Origin: an uncultured Eubacteriales bacterium
GTDB taxonomy: Bacteria; Bacillota; Clostridia; Christensenellales; QALW01
Direction: 5' to 3'
Assembly (NCBI GenBank): GCA_900552055.1
Contig: URYI01000094.1
Coordinates: 1-7,821, forward strand
DNA: 7,821 bases
The number at the start of each line of letters is the position of its first letter. Position 1 is the stretch's first letter. Both the position numbers and the translations under genes were made by a program. Shown here piece after piece: positions 5,765-7,821 of the stretch. A model generated the notes under the pieces. It did no database searches and was not told where the DNA came from. It was given only the letters and a program-made list of their open reading frames with translations.

Positions 5765-7288
5765 TTATTGTTCTTCCTCTACGGCCTGCTCCTCGGAAAT
5801 GGCTTGTCCCTCGGCAGAAGCCGCACTGCTCTCAGGAGCAGTTTTATTCTTCATGCGCGATTTTTCACCTATGCTGAGCAGCAGATTAAGCAGTATGCCG
5901 AATATAGCTGCGCCCGCTATACAGGGAACATTTATCCCAAAGAAAGGAATATTGCCATCAAAAGCATACTGACCGCCCAACCCTATAATAACTATGCTGG
6001 CAATTACCGCTATATTTTTAGAGCTGAACATATCCACATTCTTCTGTATCATTATGGCCATGCCCTGCGCGGCTATTGCTCCGAAAAGGTATATCTCCAA
6101 ACCGCCTATTACTGCAAGCGGAATCCCATATATACCCTGAATCAAAGGAGTAAAGAAGGACATAATCATAGCCAGAATGGCCGCTACAAACAATACGGGT
6201 ACCGAAAAGACCTTAGTAATAGCCATAGTGCTGATATTTTCACCGTAGTTTGTACCTGCCGGGCCGCCCACAAAGCCCGAAATCATATCGCAGATACCGT
6301 CTCCTATCAGGTTTAAATGCAGCTTATCGGCAATATTATATTTTTTATCAGACTTTTTCTTCTTGGCCAAATCATTGACATATATATCCAGCTGATATAT
6401 ATGCGCTGTAGACTCCGGAATGGTAGCAATAGCTATCGGCATAATAGCCAGAACCGCTTCCCAGGAAATCTTGGGCAGTGTAAAGGCAGGAACGGCCACA
6501 GGCCCGGCCGACCACAAAGAACCCATGGCCTCTGGATTGATAGTACGGAACAAATTCAGCGAATCGCCGCCGAAAGCATAGAGCAGGCCAGCCACGGCAC
6601 AGCCCACGGCCGCTCCCAGCAATAAAGGAAGCTGTCCCAAAAATCCCTTGAGGTAACGCGCAAACAGCACGGTAGAAAGCAGCGTAGCCAGCGAAACCAC
6701 CCAGACCCAGTCGCTGCCGGCCGCTCCTGTTGCTGCGGTCTGAGGCGCTGCGTCAACAAGCGCATTGCCGGCCAGAGTAAGACCTATTATCATGGCCACA
6801 GGCCCGGTAATAGTAGGGGGCAGTATTTTTTCCACGGCATTCCTTCCCGCCAAGCGCACCAACAAACCGGCGGCTATAGAAACCAGACCAGACATTATTA
6901 TGCCGAACTGCGCATAGGATATGGCCTCTCCCGGTATAACAGGCTGCAGATCCTTATTCGCAAAAAATTGTAATAGCTGCTCCTGCGCTTCAGGGCTAAG
7001 CTTATCAATTATGCTCTGAGTCGATAAGAGGCTGGAAACCGCAGTCAGATATGAAAAGCTGGAACCGTAATAAAGGGGAATTTTTCTCCCGGTAATAAGG
7101 ATAAAGCAGATGGTGGCCAGCCCGCTTGCAAAGATGGTGGTGGATACCTGAAAGCCGGTAACAAGCGCAACCGTAACCGTCGCGGGAAACATAACTATGA
7201 CCTGCTGTATAGCATAGAGCAGAAGTTTCCCAAAAGGCGGCCGTTCGTCTGGCAAATAGCCTATAACCGTCTGTTTGCCTGTTCTCAT
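5765..7288 (-). CDS. NCS2/NAT-family nucleobase permease (uracil/xanthine permease type)
   Basis: This 507-residue polytopic inner-membrane transporter imports a nucleobase, probably by proton or cation symport. Many hydrophobic segments are visible from about 22 to 475. Family landmarks are the first helix with QQVIVMFPATVTV (28-40), YYGSSFSYLTA (73-83), TGPVAMIIGLTLAGN (161-175), IPESTAHI (290-297), where Glu292 matches the substrate-binding glutamate of UraA, and the signature GGPAGTNYGENIS (341-353) with Glu350. It is longer than UraA-like proteins (about 430 residues). Extra length lies in a loop at about 88-125, a lysine-rich loop at 304-316 and an acidic Ser/Ala/Glu tail (485-507). A GAGAGGAA site, 7295-7302 on the opposite strand, precedes the ATG. 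Uracil versus xanthine, guanine or urate cannot be settled from sequence. It is convergent to the sugar operon and seems unrelated to it. Confidence 0.92.
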   Translation of the reverse strand: MRTGKQTVIGYLPDERPPFGKLLLYAIQQVIVMFPATVTVALVTGFQVSTTIFASGLATICFILITGRKIPLYYGSSFSYLTAVSSLLSTQSIIDKLSPEAQEQLLQFFANKDLQPVIPGEAISYAQFGIIMSGLVSIAAGLLVRLAGRNAVEKILPPTITGPVAMIIGLTLAGNALVDAAPQTAATGAAGSDWVWVVSLATLLSTVLFARYLKGFLGQLPLLLGAAVGCAVAGLLYAFGGDSLNLFRTINPEAMGSLWSAGPVAVPAFTLPKISWEAVLAIMPIAIATIPESTAHIYQLDIYVNDLAKKKKSDKKYNIADKLHLNLIGDGICDMISGFVGGPAGTNYGENISTMAITKVFSVPVLFVAAILAMIMSFFTPLIQGIYGIPLAVIGGLEIYLFGAIAAQGMAIMIQKNVDMFSSKNIAVIASIVIIGLGGQYAFDGNIPFFGINVPCIAGAAIFGILLNLLLSIGEKSRMKNKTAPESSAASAEGQAISEEQAVEEEQ

Positions 7289-7317
7289 GTGTTATTCCTC
7301 TCTTCCATATTAAATAT

Positions 7318-7338
7318 TTGTTAAAAAACCTTTAACAA
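7318..7338. promoter_or_regulatory. Inverted repeat at the permease transcription start (operator candidate)
   Basis: TTGTTAAA (7318-7325) and TTTAACAA (7331-7338) form a perfect 8-bp inverted repeat with a 5-bp spacer. It covers the expected start of transcription, just downstream of the -10 box. This is a typical place for a repressor, or for a small 5' mRNA hairpin. No purine riboswitch or PyrR-type leader was recognised in the roughly 45-nt leader. Confidence 0.5.
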
Positions 7339-7340
7339 AA

Positions 7341-7369
7341 ATAATATCACATAACAAATAAAAACACAA
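7341..7369 (-). promoter_or_regulatory. Promoter of the permease gene
   Basis: Read on the minus strand, the -35 box TTGTGT (7369-7364) and the -10 box TATTAT (7346-7341) are separated by 17 bp, with AT-rich DNA upstream. The predicted start near 7334 gives a leader of about 45 nt. Confidence 0.62.
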
Positions 7370-7773
7370 GCAAAATAGATTTTTTGTCTGAATTTCTTAA
7401 AAGCCTCCCCTTAAAGAGGAAAAGAAACCGGCACATTAAAACGCCATATTTTTGCGCAGTAAAAATTTACGGCGCCCTTAGGGCGCCCTTCCTGACGGAA
7501 GGCGCCACAGCGATATCCGTTCCTTGTCCGAACGGGTGTGCCTGCGGTATGCCATCCCTCTGTGAGCAATGATACATGCCTATGGCTTATTCAGGAAGGG
7601 ATATTACATCATATTTTCACAGAGTGGAAATATATAATACGGCCGAGGCTGCATATCATATCTCACCAGAGATATATTATAATTTACTTGCCGTCAAAAG
7701 CTGTTCTTTATCAGGCGTTCGGACTAATTTTATTATGGAACTTAGACTCCTGAAAGAGTCAATTTCTGTTTAT
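7370..7773. other. Intergenic stretch without a supported gene, rich in hairpins
   Basis: Open frames at 7384-7572 and 7538-7753 on the plus strand lack ribosome binding sites and family features, so no gene is credited. Visible structures are the alternative hairpins at 7471-7506, CCGTTC/GAACGG (7517-7535), a ten-pair stem with one G-T pair (7611-7633), ATATCTC/GAGATAT with loop ACCA (7658-7675) and GACTC/GAGTC (7745-7760). Spaced stems of this kind could mean a structured RNA or a decayed repeat element. I recognise no known RNA family. Confidence 0.5.
7471..7506. repeat. Overlapping, mutually exclusive GC-rich hairpins
   Basis: GGCGCC occurs three times (7471, 7482, 7501). The first two copies form a 7-bp stem, GGCGCCC-TTA-GGGCGCC (7471-7487). 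The second and third form a longer stem (7482-7506) by pairing GGCGCC plus TTCC with GGAA plus GGCGCC around a TGAC loop, with one bulged C. The two folds share the middle segment, so only one can exist at a time. Confidence 0.6.
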
Positions 7774-7810
7774 AAAAAAACGGAGACGGCTTCTTTACGA
7801 AACCTCTCCG
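7774..7810 (-). terminator. Intrinsic terminator of a minus-strand gene outside the window
   Basis: On the minus strand, CGGAGA plus GG (7810-7803) pairs with CC plus TCTCCG (7789-7781) around one bulged G, with an inner TTC/GAA pairing, and is followed by seven U (7780-7774). The orientation implies a minus-strand transcript arriving from beyond 7821. No coding sequence of it is visible here. Confidence 0.75.
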
Positions 7811-7821
7811 GTTGCGGCTAC

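Noticed and set aside
5768..6625. Long plus-strand open frames opposite the permease
   Set aside because: They are antisense shadows of a clear NCS2 permease gene, with no ribosome binding sites or protein-family pattern.
7289..7333. Purine riboswitch or PyrR leader ahead of the permease
   Set aside because: The leader is only about 45 nt and lacks the conserved cores of either element; only a simple inverted repeat is visible.
7384..7753. Two plus-strand open frames of 62 and 71 residues
   Set aside because: They have no ribosome binding site, overlap strong hairpins, and their translations show no recognisable domain.

Overview
The window looks like a chromosomal segment of a moderate-GC bacterium, most likely an anaerobic Bacillota (Clostridia-like) lineage. 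The reasons are strong AAAGGAGG or GAGGTGAT ribosome binding sites, consensus sigma-A-type promoters, short U-tailed terminators and frequent ATA isoleucine codons. This assignment is inference from style, not from a marker gene.

Layout. Positions 1-89 are an extremely GC-rich, hairpin-forming stretch, probably the tail of something upstream of the window. A good promoter at 194-222 drives a five-gene plus-strand operon (269-5280): a LacI-family regulator, a Gfo/Idh/MocA oxidoreductase, a ThuA-domain protein, a xylose-isomerase-like TIM-barrel protein (sugar isomerase/epimerase/lyase family) and a second Gfo/Idh/MocA oxidoreductase. It ends at an intrinsic terminator (5289-5327). Genes are 9-20 bp apart except before the TIM-barrel gene. 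There a 137-nt spacer holds three hairpins, one of them between a Shine-Dalgarno-like sequence and the start codon. From 5328 to 5709 there is no convincing gene, but there is a tandem repeat and an orphan terminator-like hairpin. A convergent gene on the minus strand (5765-7288) encodes an NCS2/NAT-family nucleobase permease with its own promoter, an inverted repeat at the predicted start of transcription, and a terminator. The right end (7371-7773) has no supported gene but several hairpins. A minus-strand terminator at 7774-7810 implies that a minus-strand gene ends just beyond the window.

How the genes may work together. Gfo/Idh/MocA dehydrogenases next to ThuA-domain and AP-endonuclease-like TIM-barrel proteins are the parts used in 3-keto-glycoside metabolism: C3 oxidation of a sugar unit, cleavage of the glycosidic bond by elimination rather than hydrolysis, then reduction of the keto-sugar. 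The LacI regulator would sense the sugar. I propose this operon is a cytoplasmic oxidative sugar-processing cassette of unknown substrate. A polyol or inositol-type pathway is the main alternative. The cassette contains no transporter, kinase or classical glycosidase.
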